Shown piece after piece: positions 48,323 to 57,593 of a stretch of 62,220 nt of DNA (positions are counted from its first letter, which is position 1; every line of letters begins with the position of its first letter). Source of the stretch: an uncultured Anaeromassilibacillus sp. (GTDB taxonomy: Bacteria > Bacillota > Clostridia > Oscillospirales > Acutalibacteraceae); NCBI GenBank assembly GCA_930987725.1, contig CAKNKY010000008.1, forward strand, positions 1-62,220, in the 5' to 3' direction. The notes below the pieces were generated by a model, which worked only from the letters and a program-made list of their open reading frames with translations, was not told where the DNA came from and made no database searches. The translations under genes were made by a program, and so were the position numbers.

Positions 48323-50260
48323 ATGGCAATTTTCAGCGTCAGCAACCTGCAGAAATCGTTTGGCACAGACGTTGTTTTTTCAGGAGTGTCTTTTGAAATA
48401 CAGGATGGAGATCATATCGGCCTGGTTGGTGTGAACGGTTCGGGAAAAACGACGCTGCTCCGCATGCTGACAGGGGAGCTGCCAAATGACGGAGGCGACA
48501 TTTACAAGGCCAATAGCACAAAAATCGGGTATATGGAACAGCATGTTTGCCGGGATTTGGAAAAGAGTGCTTACAGTGAGGTTTTAACCGTATTTGAGCC
48601 GCTTCTTGCCTTGGAACGGGAGCTGGAGGAGATCAATCTTCGCCTTCAGGCGAAGGCAGGAAGTCAGGATGAGCTTATCGAGCGTCAGGCACAGCTGACG
48701 GAACAGTTTGAACGCGAGGGAGGGCTTACCTGCCGTTCGCGTGCCCGATCCGCACTGCTGGGCCTGGGATTCGACGACGCGGAGATGGCTCAGCCCATCG
48801 GCGTTCTAAGCGGCGGTCAGAAGGCAAAGCTGCAGCTGGCAAAAATGCTGCTCAGCGGTGCCAATCTTCTTCTGCTCGACGAACCGACCAATCACCTGGA
48901 CATCGCAAGCGTGGAGTGGCTGGAGGATTTCCTTCGCGCCTATCACGGTGCATTTCTTGTGATCTCCCATGATCGTTATTTCCTGGATCGCATCACGGAT
49001 CGCATCTTCGACATGGAAAACGGCAAACTGGCGCTCTACCGCGGAAATTACACTGCTTTCCTGCAGCAAAAGGAAGAAAACAACATTGCCTTGCAGAGAA
49101 AATATGACAATACCAAACGGGAAATCGCCAGATTGGAAGGCGTAGTCGCCCAGCAAAGGCAATGGAACCGCGAAAAAAATATTAGGACGGCAGAGAGCAA
49201 GCTGAAGGTGATCGATCGGCTGGAAAGCACACTGGAAAAGCCGGAAGATGCCCCGGAAACACTGCGGTTTGATTTTTCCATTCGCCAGCGCGGCGGTAAC
49301 GATGTGCTGATCACGGAAAACCTCGGTCTTTCCTTTGGCGAAAAGCAGCTGTTTCACAATGTCAATCTCCACATCCGGCGCGGCGAACGCGTGTTTCTGA
49401 TTGGCCCGAACGGCTGCGGAAAGACTTCTTTTCTGAAAACGGTTCTGGGCGTGTATCACCCGACGGAGGGCAGTGTTCGTTTCGGCGCCGGGATCGATAC
49501 AGGCTATTATGATCAGATTCAGGCCAACCTGGATTTGAATAAGACGGTGATCGATGAGATCTGGGATGCCTATCCTCGCATGACGCAGACGGAGGTTCGC
49601 AGTGCACTTGCGGTGTTTCTCTTCAAAGGAGAAGATGTATTTAAGCCGGTTTCCGCCCTTTCCGGCGGAGAGCGCGCCCGTGTGCTGCTGCTGAGGCTGA
49701 TGCTGTCGCAGGATAATTTCCTTTTGCTCGATGAACCGACGAACCATCTTGATATCAGTTCCTGTGAAGCGCTTGAAAATGCGCTGCAGAGCTATGAGGG
49801 AACGCTCTTTATTGTGTCCCATGACCGTTATCTCATCAACAAAATTGCGGACAAGGTGTACCGCCTGGAGGAGAACGGCGTTTCCTGCACACTTGGCGGC
49901 TATGACGCTTATCTGGAGGCTTTGAAGGAAAAGAAGGAAGGACAGGCTGCGGCAGCAGAAAGCGCTCCCTCTTCCCGCGCTGCCGAATACCGTGCGCGCA
50001 AGGAACAGCAGGCGGCCCTTCGCAAGGAAAAGGCGGCTCTGCGCAAGCTGGAGAGAGAAATTGAGGAAACGGATCAGCTGATTGCCTCTCTGGAGGCACA
50101 GCTTTCCGATCCAGAAACAGCCAGGGACTATGAGGCTGTGGCTTCCCTTTCCCGCCAGCTGGAGGAAACCAAACAGACGAGTGAAGAACAGTTCAACCGC
50201 TGGACGGAGCTCTTTGCCCGCCTGGACGAAAAAAAGGAACAGGAGGATGCGGCTACATGA
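48323..50260 (+). CDS. ABC-F family ATPase (translation factor/ribosome protection type)
   Basis: 645 residues, no membrane segments. Two ATP-binding cassettes: Walker A GLVGVNGSGKTTLLRML and LIGPNGCGKTSFLKTV, signatures VLSGGQKAKLQLAKMLL and ALSGGERARVLLLRLML, Walker B LLLLDEPTNHLDIASVEW and FLLLDEPTNHLDISSCEA. Between them is the ABC-F linker (about 235-310). The C-terminus (about 545-645) is a charged coiled coil (YRARKEQQAALRKEKAALRKLEREIEETDQLIASLEAQL). Closest to the Uup/YdiF type acting on ribosomes; antibiotic protection cannot be judged. The start is set by GAGGAG 10 bases upstream. Overlaps the GH43 gene. Confidence 0.93.
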   Translation: MAIFSVSNLQKSFGTDVVFSGVSFEIQDGDHIGLVGVNGSGKTTLLRMLTGELPNDGGDIYKANSTKIGYMEQHVCRDLEKSAYSEVLTVFEPLLALERELEEINLRLQAKAGSQDELIERQAQLTEQFEREGGLTCRSRARSALLGLGFDDAEMAQPIGVLSGGQKAKLQLAKMLLSGANLLLLDEPTNHLDIASVEWLEDFLRAYHGAFLVISHDRYFLDRITDRIFDMENGKLALYRGNYTAFLQQKEENNIALQRKYDNTKREIARLEGVVAQQRQWNREKNIRTAESKLKVIDRLESTLEKPEDAPETLRFDFSIRQRGGNDVLITENLGLSFGEKQLFHNVNLHIRRGERVFLIGPNGCGKTSFLKTVLGVYHPTEGSVRFGAGIDTGYYDQIQANLDLNKTVIDEIWDAYPRMTQTEVRSALAVFLFKGEDVFKPVSALSGGERARVLLLRLMLSQDNFLLLDEPTNHLDISSCEALENALQSYEGTLFIVSHDRYLINKIADKVYRLEENGVSCTLGGYDAYLEALKEKKEGQAAAAESAPSSRAAEYRARKEQQAALRKEKAALRKLEREIEETDQLIASLEAQLSDPETARDYEAVASLSRQLEETKQTSEEQFNRWTELFARLDEKKEQEDAAT

Positions 50261-51852
50261 AAAAGACATGGAAAGACGGAACCAAAGCCGCAGCCGTTCT
50301 TCTTGCGGCTGTGCTGGGCTTTTCCGGTTGTGCGGAGCCGGCAGAGGGCGGTGAGACGAGCGGGATGCAATCGGATGTGCAGGGCAGTACGTCAGGCGGG
50401 CAGACCGGTTCTTTGCCGGACGTCACGGCGGAAGAATTGATGGCGGAAATTAAAACGGCGCCAAACGGGGCTGGGGTCAGCGTGCACGATCCGTCTATCA
50501 AGAAGTTTAACGGCAGATATTATCTTTACGGTTCCCACATGACAGGCGCCTGTTCCGATGATCTGCAGACTTGGACCACGATTGGAGACGGATACACACC
50601 GGACAATCCGCTGTTTGATAATCTGTTTGCGGATGGGCTTGGGATCTTTGACTATGCCGGCGATTACGGGGACGGCACCTATGCTGTTTGGGCGGAAGAT
50701 GTCATTTATCTGGAACAGATGCAGAAGTATGTGATGTATTTTTGCGTGTCTTCTACATACGTCAAGTCAAATCTGTGCTATGCTGTGGCGGATCAGCCGG
50801 AAGGCCCGTACGTGTACCAGGGACCTCTCCTCTATTCCGGTTTTACCCCATTAGATGTGCAGGAAACGGACGTTTTCAGTGTGGTGGATCCGGAGGACGC
50901 TGCCTCCTATTGGAACGGAGGCAATTACAACAATATGCTTTGGCCGAACTGCATCGATCCGGCGCCATTTTTTGACGAGGACGGCCGCTTATGGATGGTA
51001 TACGGTTCCTGGTCAGGCGGCATCTTTCTGCTGGAGCTTGACCCTACGACCGGTTTGGTGATACACCCTGAATCTGATCCGGAGAACAGTGTGGACGCCT
51101 ATTTCGGCAAGCGGCTGCTCGGCGGCGGCCATGTATCCATTGAAGGGCCGTATATTCAGTATGACAGTGATTCCGGTTATTACTATCTCTATGTTTCCTA
51201 CGGAGGGCTGGAGCGCACAGGCGGCTATCAGATCCGTGTGTTCCGAAGCGAAGCGCCGGATGGCCCGTATGTGGACATGAACGGAGCGGCTCCCTCCCCT
51301 ATTGGGCTTGACCATGCGCCCTATGGACTGAAATTTTCCGGAAATTATATGATGCCGAGCTGTGAAACGGCTTATATGGCCACAGGCGGTCAATCCCTTT
51401 TTCAGGATGACGACGGAAAAACGTATGTGTGCTATCATTCCCGCTTTGACAACGGATCGGAATACCATGAACCCTGTGTCAAGCAGGTGTTCCTGAACAA
51501 GGAAGGCTGGCCTGTTCTGGCTCCCTTTACCACAAAAGGGGAAACGATTTCGGCACAGGGATATGGGAAAGAGGAACTGGCAGGCACCTATTTCTTTCTC
51601 AATCTGGGTTCCGACATCAGCGACAAAATTGCGGAGCCGGTGCTCGTTACCCTGCAGGAGGACGGCACTGTTTCCGGAGACATCTCAGGCAGCTGGACAT
51701 ATGAAGATAAGACCTGTTTTATGAGTCTAACATATGACGAAACAACCTACAGCGGCGTTTTTTGTCGCATGCAGGACGAGGCTGGAACGGATGTGATGAC
51801 GTTTACGGCTGCCGGAAGCAACAAATCGGTTTGGGGCGCGAAATATGCGTAA
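50257..51852 (+). CDS. GH43-family arabinanase-like lipoprotein
   Basis: 531 residues. Signal peptide with lipobox LGFSGC (Cys about 25), a short Ser/Gly linker, then a five-bladed GH43 propeller (about 70-420) with the three catalytic acids in conserved settings: GVSVHDPSI (base), PNCIDPAPFF (modulator) and VSIEGPYI (acid). A C-terminal beta domain (about 430-531) resembles that of endo-1,5-alpha-L-arabinanases such as Bacillus Abn2. It should act on arabinan-type side chains at the cell surface. Its ATG overlaps the ABC-F stop (ATGA), an unusual pairing. Confidence 0.88.
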   Translation: MKKTWKDGTKAAAVLLAAVLGFSGCAEPAEGGETSGMQSDVQGSTSGGQTGSLPDVTAEELMAEIKTAPNGAGVSVHDPSIKKFNGRYYLYGSHMTGACSDDLQTWTTIGDGYTPDNPLFDNLFADGLGIFDYAGDYGDGTYAVWAEDVIYLEQMQKYVMYFCVSSTYVKSNLCYAVADQPEGPYVYQGPLLYSGFTPLDVQETDVFSVVDPEDAASYWNGGNYNNMLWPNCIDPAPFFDEDGRLWMVYGSWSGGIFLLELDPTTGLVIHPESDPENSVDAYFGKRLLGGGHVSIEGPYIQYDSDSGYYYLYVSYGGLERTGGYQIRVFRSEAPDGPYVDMNGAAPSPIGLDHAPYGLKFSGNYMMPSCETAYMATGGQSLFQDDDGKTYVCYHSRFDNGSEYHEPCVKQVFLNKEGWPVLAPFTTKGETISAQGYGKEELAGTYFFLNLGSDISDKIAEPVLVTLQEDGTVSGDISGSWTYEDKTCFMSLTYDETTYSGVFCRMQDEAGTDVMTFTAAGSNKSVWGAKYA

Positions 51853-51853
51853 A

Positions 51854-51883
51854 AAAGGAGGGGAGTCCTGACTCCCCTCCTTT
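51854..51883. terminator. Bidirectional terminator between GH43 and HPr-like genes
   Basis: AAAGGAGGGGAGT and its complement with a 4-base loop. Six T follow on the minus strand, three on the plus strand, so it mainly serves the HPr-like gene. Confidence 0.8.
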
Positions 51884-51910
51884 ATGGATGAAACGGTTCA
51901 CAAAATGATC

Positions 51911-52138
51911 TTACGCCTGGAAGGGTTTGATTTCTTCCAGGAACTCCGGGGCCGCTTCGTCCTCTACCTCCAGCGTGACGGGCTTGGAAAGGTCAAGGCT
52001 GAAGACGCCCATAATGGACTTTGCGTCGATCTTGTATTTGTCCGTCGTCAAAGTGATCGGAAAATCATACTTGTTGGTGATGGCCACAAACTTTTTAACC
52101 GATTCGATGCTCGAGAGCATAATGCTCTTTTTCACCAT
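51911..52138 (-). CDS. HPr-like protein lacking the phosphorylatable histidine
   Basis: 75 residues from MVKKSIMLSS, with AAGGAGG 8 bases upstream. The C-terminal half is clearly HPr-like: KYDFPITLTTDKYKIDAKSIMGVFSLDLSKPVTLEVED, including the serine of KSIMG, which is the HPr kinase target in true HPr. The active-site stretch GIHARPA with His15 is replaced by SSIESVKK. It therefore cannot carry phosphate in the PTS. A regulatory role is possible; the family recurs in Clostridia. Has its own promoter, divergent from mtaB. Confidence 0.85.
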   Translation of the reverse strand: MVKKSIMLSSIESVKKFVAITNKYDFPITLTTDKYKIDAKSIMGVFSLDLSKPVTLEVEDEAAPEFLEEIKPFQA

Positions 52139-52226
52139 ACCTGTTGCCTCCTTTACAGAAAATATCAAGCTGTAAAGCCCGGAGCATTTGGTCCAGCCAA
52201 ACGGCGGGCTTACAGAAACCGTATTC

Positions 52227-52256
52227 ATGATAATACAAATTGCGCGTGCTGGTCAA
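52227..52256 (-). promoter_or_regulatory. Promoter of the HPr-like gene
   Basis: Minus strand TTGACC, 18 bases, TATCAT, about 90 bases before the start. Confidence 0.6.
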
Positions 52257-52265
52257 GATGAAACT

Positions 52266-52294
52266 TTGACAGAGATACTGTTTTGCGGTACAGT
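52266..52294 (+). promoter_or_regulatory. Promoter of mtaB
   Basis: Plus strand TTGACA, 17 bases, TACAGT, giving a leader of about 95 bases before the mtaB start. Confidence 0.6.
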
Positions 52295-52394
52295 TTTCTT
52301 TATGCATATTCCGCTTGATATGGATTTCTGCAAAAAGGTCTCTTTACCACTGGCTGCATGCTGGTACGTAACGATGAGGGAAGGAAGTCAAGAT

Positions 52395-53687
52395 ATGAAA
52401 GTTTTCGCTGAAACGCTCGGCTGCAAGGTCAATCAATATGAAACGCAGGCAATGCTGGCTTTATTGGAACACGAAGGGTTCTCTCTGGCGGAGCGGGCGC
52501 AGGACAGTGACGTGATTTTGGTAAATTCTTGCACGGTAACGGCGGTGAGCGATCACAAAGTGCGGCAGACGCTCCATCGTTTGCGCAGGAATGCTCCCAC
52601 GGCTGTTCTTGTGCTGACAGGATGCATGCCTCAGGCATTTCCCGAGGCTGCACGTGAATTGACGGATGCCGACATTGTGCTCGGGAATGCAAACCGCTCC
52701 CGTCTGCCCTCTTATATTCTGGATTATCTTTCTTCCCGGCAGCGCATTGTGGATATTGTGCCCCATGAAAATGGCGAACGGTTTGAGCCCATGCAGGTGG
52801 AACAGTTTCATGAACGGACGCGGGCTTTCTTGAAAATTGAAGATGGCTGCAACCGGTTCTGTTCTTACTGTATCATTCCCTATGCCCGCGGACGTGTGCG
52901 TTCGAAGCCCTTGAGCGACTTGGAGAAGGAATTGCACAAGCTGGGTGAAAACGGATATCGGGAAGTGGTGCTGACCGGAATCAATCTTTCTGCCTATGGA
53001 CAGGACCTTGGCCTGCATCTCTGTGATGCCGTGGAGGCAGCCTGCAAAGTGCCGGGGATTGCACGAGTCCGTCTTGGCTCTCTGGAGCCGGAACAAATGG
53101 AGGACGCAGTCATTGCCAGGCTGGCCCGCCAAAAAAAGCTTTGCCCGCAGTTCCATCTTTCCCTGCAGAGCGGATGCGATGCTACGCTGCGCCGCATGAA
53201 CCGGCACTATGACACGGCGGAGTATCGCAGAATTGTGGGACGTCTGCGCGCATCGTTTGATAATGCCAGCATTACGACCGACATCATGGTTGGGTTTCCT
53301 GGGGAGACGGAGGAAGAATTCCGCCTTTCCTGCGATTTTGCGGAAGAAATCGGCTTTGCAAAGGTCCATGTTTTTCCGTATTCCCGCAGGCCGGGCACGG
53401 TGGCGGATCGAATGGAAGGCCAGCTGACAAATGCCGTGAAAGAGAAACGAAGCGCCAAAATGATTGCCCTTACGCAAAAAACAAAGGATGCGTTTTTCCG
53501 TTCACAGATTGGGCGGGAAGAAAGTGTGCTGTTTGAGCGGCTATGCGCAAAGAATGTGTGGGAGGGCTATACAAAAAATTATACACCTGTCCGTGTCGTC
53601 TCCGCCGTTTCCCTTGCCGGCCAGGAACGTCTGGTGCGGCTCACGGAAGGAAGCGGTGATTTCTGCTTCGGTATTCTTTTGCCGTGA
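52395..53687 (+). CDS. mtaB: tRNA t6A37 methylthiotransferase MtaB
   Basis: 430 residues from MKVFAETLGCKVNQYET. Radical-SAM methylthiotransferase that converts t6A37 to ms2t6A in ANN-decoding tRNAs. Three cysteines of the N-terminal [4Fe-4S] UPF0004 domain are in TLGCKVNQ, VNSCTVTA and LTGCMPQ. The radical-SAM cluster is CNRFCSYCIIPYARGRVRS, and the C-terminal TRAM-like part is at about 375-430. LGCKVNQYE is typical of MtaB rather than MiaB. The start is set by AAGGAAG 7 bases upstream; in-frame starts further upstream lie in the promoter. Confidence 0.94.
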   Translation: MKVFAETLGCKVNQYETQAMLALLEHEGFSLAERAQDSDVILVNSCTVTAVSDHKVRQTLHRLRRNAPTAVLVLTGCMPQAFPEAARELTDADIVLGNANRSRLPSYILDYLSSRQRIVDIVPHENGERFEPMQVEQFHERTRAFLKIEDGCNRFCSYCIIPYARGRVRSKPLSDLEKELHKLGENGYREVVLTGINLSAYGQDLGLHLCDAVEAACKVPGIARVRLGSLEPEQMEDAVIARLARQKKLCPQFHLSLQSGCDATLRRMNRHYDTAEYRRIVGRLRASFDNASITTDIMVGFPGETEEEFRLSCDFAEEIGFAKVHVFPYSRRPGTVADRMEGQLTNAVKEKRSAKMIALTQKTKDAFFRSQIGREESVLFERLCAKNVWEGYTKNYTPVRVVSAVSLAGQERLVRLTEGSGDFCFGILLP

Positions 53688-53792
53688 AAGAGTATCCTTT
53701 TTTACAATGTAAAGAAAAAAAGCATTGACTTTTTCCTAGAATCTGTCACAATAAAAATAGGGCATTTCACAATGAAATGGAGGAAGTTCTTT

Positions 53793-55106
53793 ATGCGTGC
53801 GGCACCAAAGGACAAGTTTACCAAGCAAGAAAAAAGCTGGATTCTGTATGACTGGGCCAATTCGGTTTATGCGACAAATATCATGGCGGCTATCTTCCCG
53901 ATCTATTTTACTGCCGTTGCGGGAGAAGATACGGTAGGCATGCAATGGTGGGGATATGGCACATCCCTTGCCACACTGATTGTGGCCGTGATGGCGCCGA
54001 TCCTCGGTTCTCTCGGTGATTACAAGGGAATGAAGAAAAAATTCTTTACCATCTTTATGCTTGTCGGCGTGTTCTGTACGCTAATTATGGCAGTATTTGA
54101 CAACTGGCAGATGCTGCTTATCGGCTATGTCCTTTCCTATATTGGATTTGCCGGTTCGTGCCTGTTTTATGACTCGTTTCTCACGGATGTGACAACACGG
54201 GATCGGATGGACAAGATTTCCGCCTGGGGGTATGCCATGGGATATATCGGGGGAAGCACCATTCCCTTCCTGATTTCCATCGGTATTCTTCTTGTCATGG
54301 GGATGGATAACCCGACTGCCGTGAAGATTGTGGTGGTGCTCACTTCCGTTTGGTGGGGATTGTTCAGCATTCCCATGATGCGCAATGTGAAGCAGACCTA
54401 CTACCTGGAGGGCCGTCCGCATCACATGGTGAAAGCGGCGTTTACGAATGTAGGCGCGACGCTTCGCAGCATTGTGAAGAATAGAGGGCTGCTGTTCTAC
54501 CTCCTTGCTTATTTTTGCTACATCGACGGCGTAGGTACCGTCATTCATATGTCTACTTCCTACGGAAGCACACTGGGATTGGATACAACGGGCATGATCC
54601 TGGCCTTGCTTGTCACACAGATTGTTGCCATGCCTTGTTCCATTCTGTTTGGCAGGGTTTCGAAGAAAGTCGGTTCTATCCGCATGATCGCGATTGCGAT
54701 CGGCGTGTATTTTCTGATTTGCTGTGTGGGATTCTACATGGGCTATATTGTGGAGATCGATCCAATTCATTCCAACGGCCTTGCCCTTACACTCTTCTGG
54801 TGCATGGCTTTTCTGGTCGGTACGGTGCAAGGAGGCATTCAGGCGCTCTCCCGCTCCTATTTCAGCAAGCTTGTCCCGCCGGACAAAAGCAACGAATTTT
54901 TCGGTTTCTTTGATATCTTCGGCAAGTTTGCCACCGTTGTCGGTCCCTTCCTGGTAGCTTTTGTAACGGGTTTGACGGGGCGTTCCTCGTTCGGTATTCT
55001 CAGCCTGATGCTGCTCTTTGCCATTGGTGGTGTACTCCTGTTTGTGGGGCGCAAACCGATGCGCGAAGCAGAAATGGCTGCACTTCAGGCGCGAAACGGC
55101 AAATAA
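53793..55106 (+). CDS. MFS transporter, UMF1/Atg22-like family
   Basis: 437 residues with about twelve membrane helices. The family pattern is EKSWILYDWANSVYATNIMAAIFPIYFTAVAG at the N-terminus, LAPILGSLGDYKGMKKKFF in loop 2-3, and GGIQALSRSYFSKLVPPDKSNEFFGFFDIFGKFATVVGPFL near helix 10. Homologues of Atg22 export amino acids from yeast vacuoles; bacterial substrates are not known. The ATG at 53793 has GGAGG 9 bases upstream and is preferred over an ATG seven codons earlier. No convincing promoter was seen, though TTGACT occurs at 53725. Confidence 0.9.
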   Translation: MRAAPKDKFTKQEKSWILYDWANSVYATNIMAAIFPIYFTAVAGEDTVGMQWWGYGTSLATLIVAVMAPILGSLGDYKGMKKKFFTIFMLVGVFCTLIMAVFDNWQMLLIGYVLSYIGFAGSCLFYDSFLTDVTTRDRMDKISAWGYAMGYIGGSTIPFLISIGILLVMGMDNPTAVKIVVVLTSVWWGLFSIPMMRNVKQTYYLEGRPHHMVKAAFTNVGATLRSIVKNRGLLFYLLAYFCYIDGVGTVIHMSTSYGSTLGLDTTGMILALLVTQIVAMPCSILFGRVSKKVGSIRMIAIAIGVYFLICCVGFYMGYIVEIDPIHSNGLALTLFWCMAFLVGTVQGGIQALSRSYFSKLVPPDKSNEFFGFFDIFGKFATVVGPFLVAFVTGLTGRSSFGILSLMLLFAIGGVLLFVGRKPMREAEMAALQARNGK

Positions 55107-55122
55107 CGATTCCCATGATTGA

Positions 55123-55168
55123 AAAAGGCGCTTTGTCTCCGGCAGAAAGGCCGGGCAAAGTGCCTTTT
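55123..55168. terminator. Bidirectional terminator between the MFS and hydrolase genes
   Basis: AAAAGGCGCTTTG pairs with CAAAGTGCCTTTT (one G-U), with a smaller CCGG/CCGG stem inside the loop. Confidence 0.75.
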
Positions 55169-55184
55169 CGTTTTGTTGCAGCTT

Positions 55185-56489
55185 TCAGGAGACAGGATCC
55201 TGCTCCAGTATTTTCATGACATTTTCAATTTCTTCCTGCGTCTGTCCAGCGGAGAGATAGTCGATGGAATAAAAGAAGAAGCCGTCACATTCCACTGTGC
55301 GTCCCAGGCTAACCTGACGGGCCAAAATATCCCCGGCGTTTTTCCAGGTGCCGTCGTCAGCATCGGAACCTGCTTTGTAGACGGCAAGCCCGAAATAGAG
55401 TTCAATGTCAGGGTTTGTCACGAGTCTTTTCCAAGTTTGTGCGGCTGTTCCAAACGGAAGCACCGGATTTTCAAAGTTGACGTAGAGCTGCGGGCAAATG
55501 TAATCGAGATATCCCTTGGCACTGCACCATGCCGCCACATCTGCTCCGATATTCCAGTCGTTCTGAATGTTGCCCTGGGGAGAAACACCAAATTGTACCT
55601 CTTTCCTGACTGATTTAATGCGGCGATACACTTCCGCCAAAAGAGAATTGATGTTGGCTGCGCGCCATTCCTGCAGGGAAAGCGGTTCCCCGGATTGCGA
55701 AGCCGACTCGGTATATGTCTCGTAGGCGGCTGCGTCAAAGGCAGCATCCTGCGTTGGATAAAAGTAATCATCAAACTGAATGCCATCCACGTCGTAGGAA
55801 GAAGCAATCTCCTCTGCGCAAGCCGCTATTTGGCTGCGAACTTCGGGATAAGCGGGATTGTAATACTTCCCATCCCCGTATTCCACAACCCAGCCCGCTT
55901 TTTCCGCGTCTCCCTGCCAGGTGTTCCAGGGATTATCTGCCGAGAGTGTTTCCGGTGTCTGGTTCACCTGGATGCGGAGCGGATTCATCCACGCATGAAA
56001 TTCCAAGCCTTCCGCGTGCGTCAGCTCCACCATAATGGCGAGAGGATCATACCCCGGGTCTTGCCCCTGTATTCCGGTGAGAAGATGGCTCCAGGGTGCA
56101 AATTCCGAGGGATAGAGCGCATCGCCAAACGGCCTCACATGCACGATCAGGGCATTCATGCCATGCTGTTTTGCCTGCTGGACGATGGAAGAAAATTTGT
56201 TTCGAAATGCCTCTTCCCCCTGTTCTTCGTTCGTCATATCGAGACTCATGAACGGAACCCAGACGGCGCGCATCTCCTCCTGCGCGGAAACGGTTTCTTC
56301 AGAAAAGGTTGACGCAGGAGCAGCGGAGACAGCAGAGGAAGAGGAATCCGGACCAGCGGAGGATGGCGACTCTCTCAAAAATGGTTCCGGTTCCTCTTTG
56401 CTGCGTCCTGTCAGCACCATGGTGAGAATGACGGCGAGCAGCAAGAGAATGGCGCCTGCCAGAATACTGTGCCGCTTTAGAAAACGCAT
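55185..56489 (-). CDS. Glycoside-hydrolase-like (GHL10/DUF187) membrane-anchored protein
   Basis: 434 residues. N-terminal membrane anchor (about 8-27), a Ser/Pro/Glu-rich linker (to about 70), then a GHL10 TIM barrel: EMRAVWVPFMSLDM, ALIVHVRPFGDALYPSEFAPWSHLLTG, GLEFHAWMNPLRIQVN, GKYYNPAYPEVRSQIAACAEEIASSYDVDGIQFDDYFYP and VQFGVSPQGNIQNDW. Related proteins include FenI/YngK; the substrate, possibly peptidoglycan or another surface glycan, is not established. Probably cotranscribed with the AEC transporter 77 bases upstream. Confidence 0.88.
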   Translation of the reverse strand: MRFLKRHSILAGAILLLLAVILTMVLTGRSKEEPEPFLRESPSSAGPDSSSSAVSAAPASTFSEETVSAQEEMRAVWVPFMSLDMTNEEQGEEAFRNKFSSIVQQAKQHGMNALIVHVRPFGDALYPSEFAPWSHLLTGIQGQDPGYDPLAIMVELTHAEGLEFHAWMNPLRIQVNQTPETLSADNPWNTWQGDAEKAGWVVEYGDGKYYNPAYPEVRSQIAACAEEIASSYDVDGIQFDDYFYPTQDAAFDAAAYETYTESASQSGEPLSLQEWRAANINSLLAEVYRRIKSVRKEVQFGVSPQGNIQNDWNIGADVAAWCSAKGYLDYICPQLYVNFENPVLPFGTAAQTWKRLVTNPDIELYFGLAVYKAGSDADDGTWKNAGDILARQVSLGRTVECDGFFFYSIDYLSAGQTQEEIENVMKILEQDPVS

Positions 56490-56566
56490 CTTTTCCCACT
56501 CCTTTCCCCTCTTGTCCGCTTCTGAGAACGGTAACCATTTTATGCGCCGCCAAAAAAAATATGACG

Positions 56567-57490
56567 CTATACCCCGATGCCCATGTTCAGGATGAGGGCA
56601 GTGATGCAGGCGATGCTGATCACAAATGTAAGGGAAGCCGTGAAGCTGGAGAGCGCCGTTTCTCCTCCCAGCCTCTCTGTAAAGTACGGCGTCAGGCTGG
56701 AGATGGGAGCAAAGCTCAACACCACGAGAATTTGGCGGATTTCGAGCGAATAGGGAAGCAAAAAATAAAACAGACAGGAGAAGAGCATAGCTGCGCCATA
56801 CCGTAAAAGGAGGACAAGTGCCGTTTTCTTCAAATGGGAGGGCTCGAAAGAAAAGTCCAGCATAAGCCCTATCATGAACATGGAGAGAAAAGGGTTGGCG
56901 TCACCTATCCGCTCTGCCAGCGCCAGCACCGGCAAAGGCAAGGAAAGGCCGCAGAGATTGAGAAGGACAAGCAGCAGATAGGTGTCGATGGGAACGGATG
57001 AGAAAAAACGCTTCAGAAAGCTTTTGACACGGTTTCCCTCTGTTTTGCCCATAAGAGCGGAGGTCAAAGCATAGTTTCCTCCCGTGCACATCACGGAATT
57101 TCCCATATCAAACATGCAGGCGATGACCACACCGGAGGAACCAAGAAAGCTTTGAATAAACGGGAGTGTGAATGCCCCGATGTTATATCCTGCCACGCTC
57201 TGCGTGTAAAACGCACAGGAGGATTCCCCTCGTTTTCTGCAGGCCAGATAACAGCAGCCCCACAGCACGATATTGATACCCAGGCCAAAGAGGGCAAGCA
57301 GATACATTTCCCCGCTTCGCTGAAACCCCTCGCTGAATGCCGTGATCACGGCACAGGGCAGGCTGAGCCGGAACACGAGCTTGGAAAGAATCTGATAATC
57401 CGCTGTCTGGAACACGCCGATTCGTTTAAGGGCGTAGGCCAGCACAATGATGGCAAGCAATACGCCTGCTTTTGTCAATACATCCGTCAT
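56567..57490 (-). CDS. AEC-family (auxin efflux carrier-like) transporter
   Basis: 307 residues with about ten membrane helices in two repeats: LLAIIVLAYALKRIGVFQ, SKLVFRLSLPCAVITAF, GYNIGAFTLPFIQSFLG, MFDMGNSVMCTGGNYAL and NPFLSMFMIGLMLDFSF, VVLSFAPISSLTPYFTERLG. Bacterial AEC proteins often export malate or other organic acids. The ribosome site AAGGAG is only 2 bases from the ATG, so initiation may be weak. Lies just after the leuS terminator. Confidence 0.87.
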   Translation of the reverse strand: MTDVLTKAGVLLAIIVLAYALKRIGVFQTADYQILSKLVFRLSLPCAVITAFSEGFQRSGEMYLLALFGLGINIVLWGCCYLACRKRGESSCAFYTQSVAGYNIGAFTLPFIQSFLGSSGVVIACMFDMGNSVMCTGGNYALTSALMGKTEGNRVKSFLKRFFSSVPIDTYLLLVLLNLCGLSLPLPVLALAERIGDANPFLSMFMIGLMLDFSFEPSHLKKTALVLLLRYGAAMLFSCLFYFLLPYSLEIRQILVVLSFAPISSLTPYFTERLGGETALSSFTASLTFVISIACITALILNMGIGV

Positions 57491-57519
57491 AACTCCTTTT
57501 CCCCTTTTCCCATAGAAAA

Positions 57520-57562
57520 AAGCCGCGCGCTTTCCAATCAGGCGCAGGAAAGCGCGCGGCTT
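57520..57562 (-). terminator. Terminator of the yqeK-rsfS-leuS operon
   Basis: A perfect 16-base inverted repeat (AAGCCGCGCGCTTTCC) with an 11-base loop, followed by TTTTCT on the minus strand (six T counting the stem). Confidence 0.9.
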
Positions 57563-57593
57563 CTCACAGCCGAGTCAAGTTCTGTTCCCGGCT

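Noticed and set aside
53725-53757. Sigma-A promoter for the MFS transporter gene
   Set aside because: TTGACT is present but no acceptable -10 lies 16-18 bases downstream.
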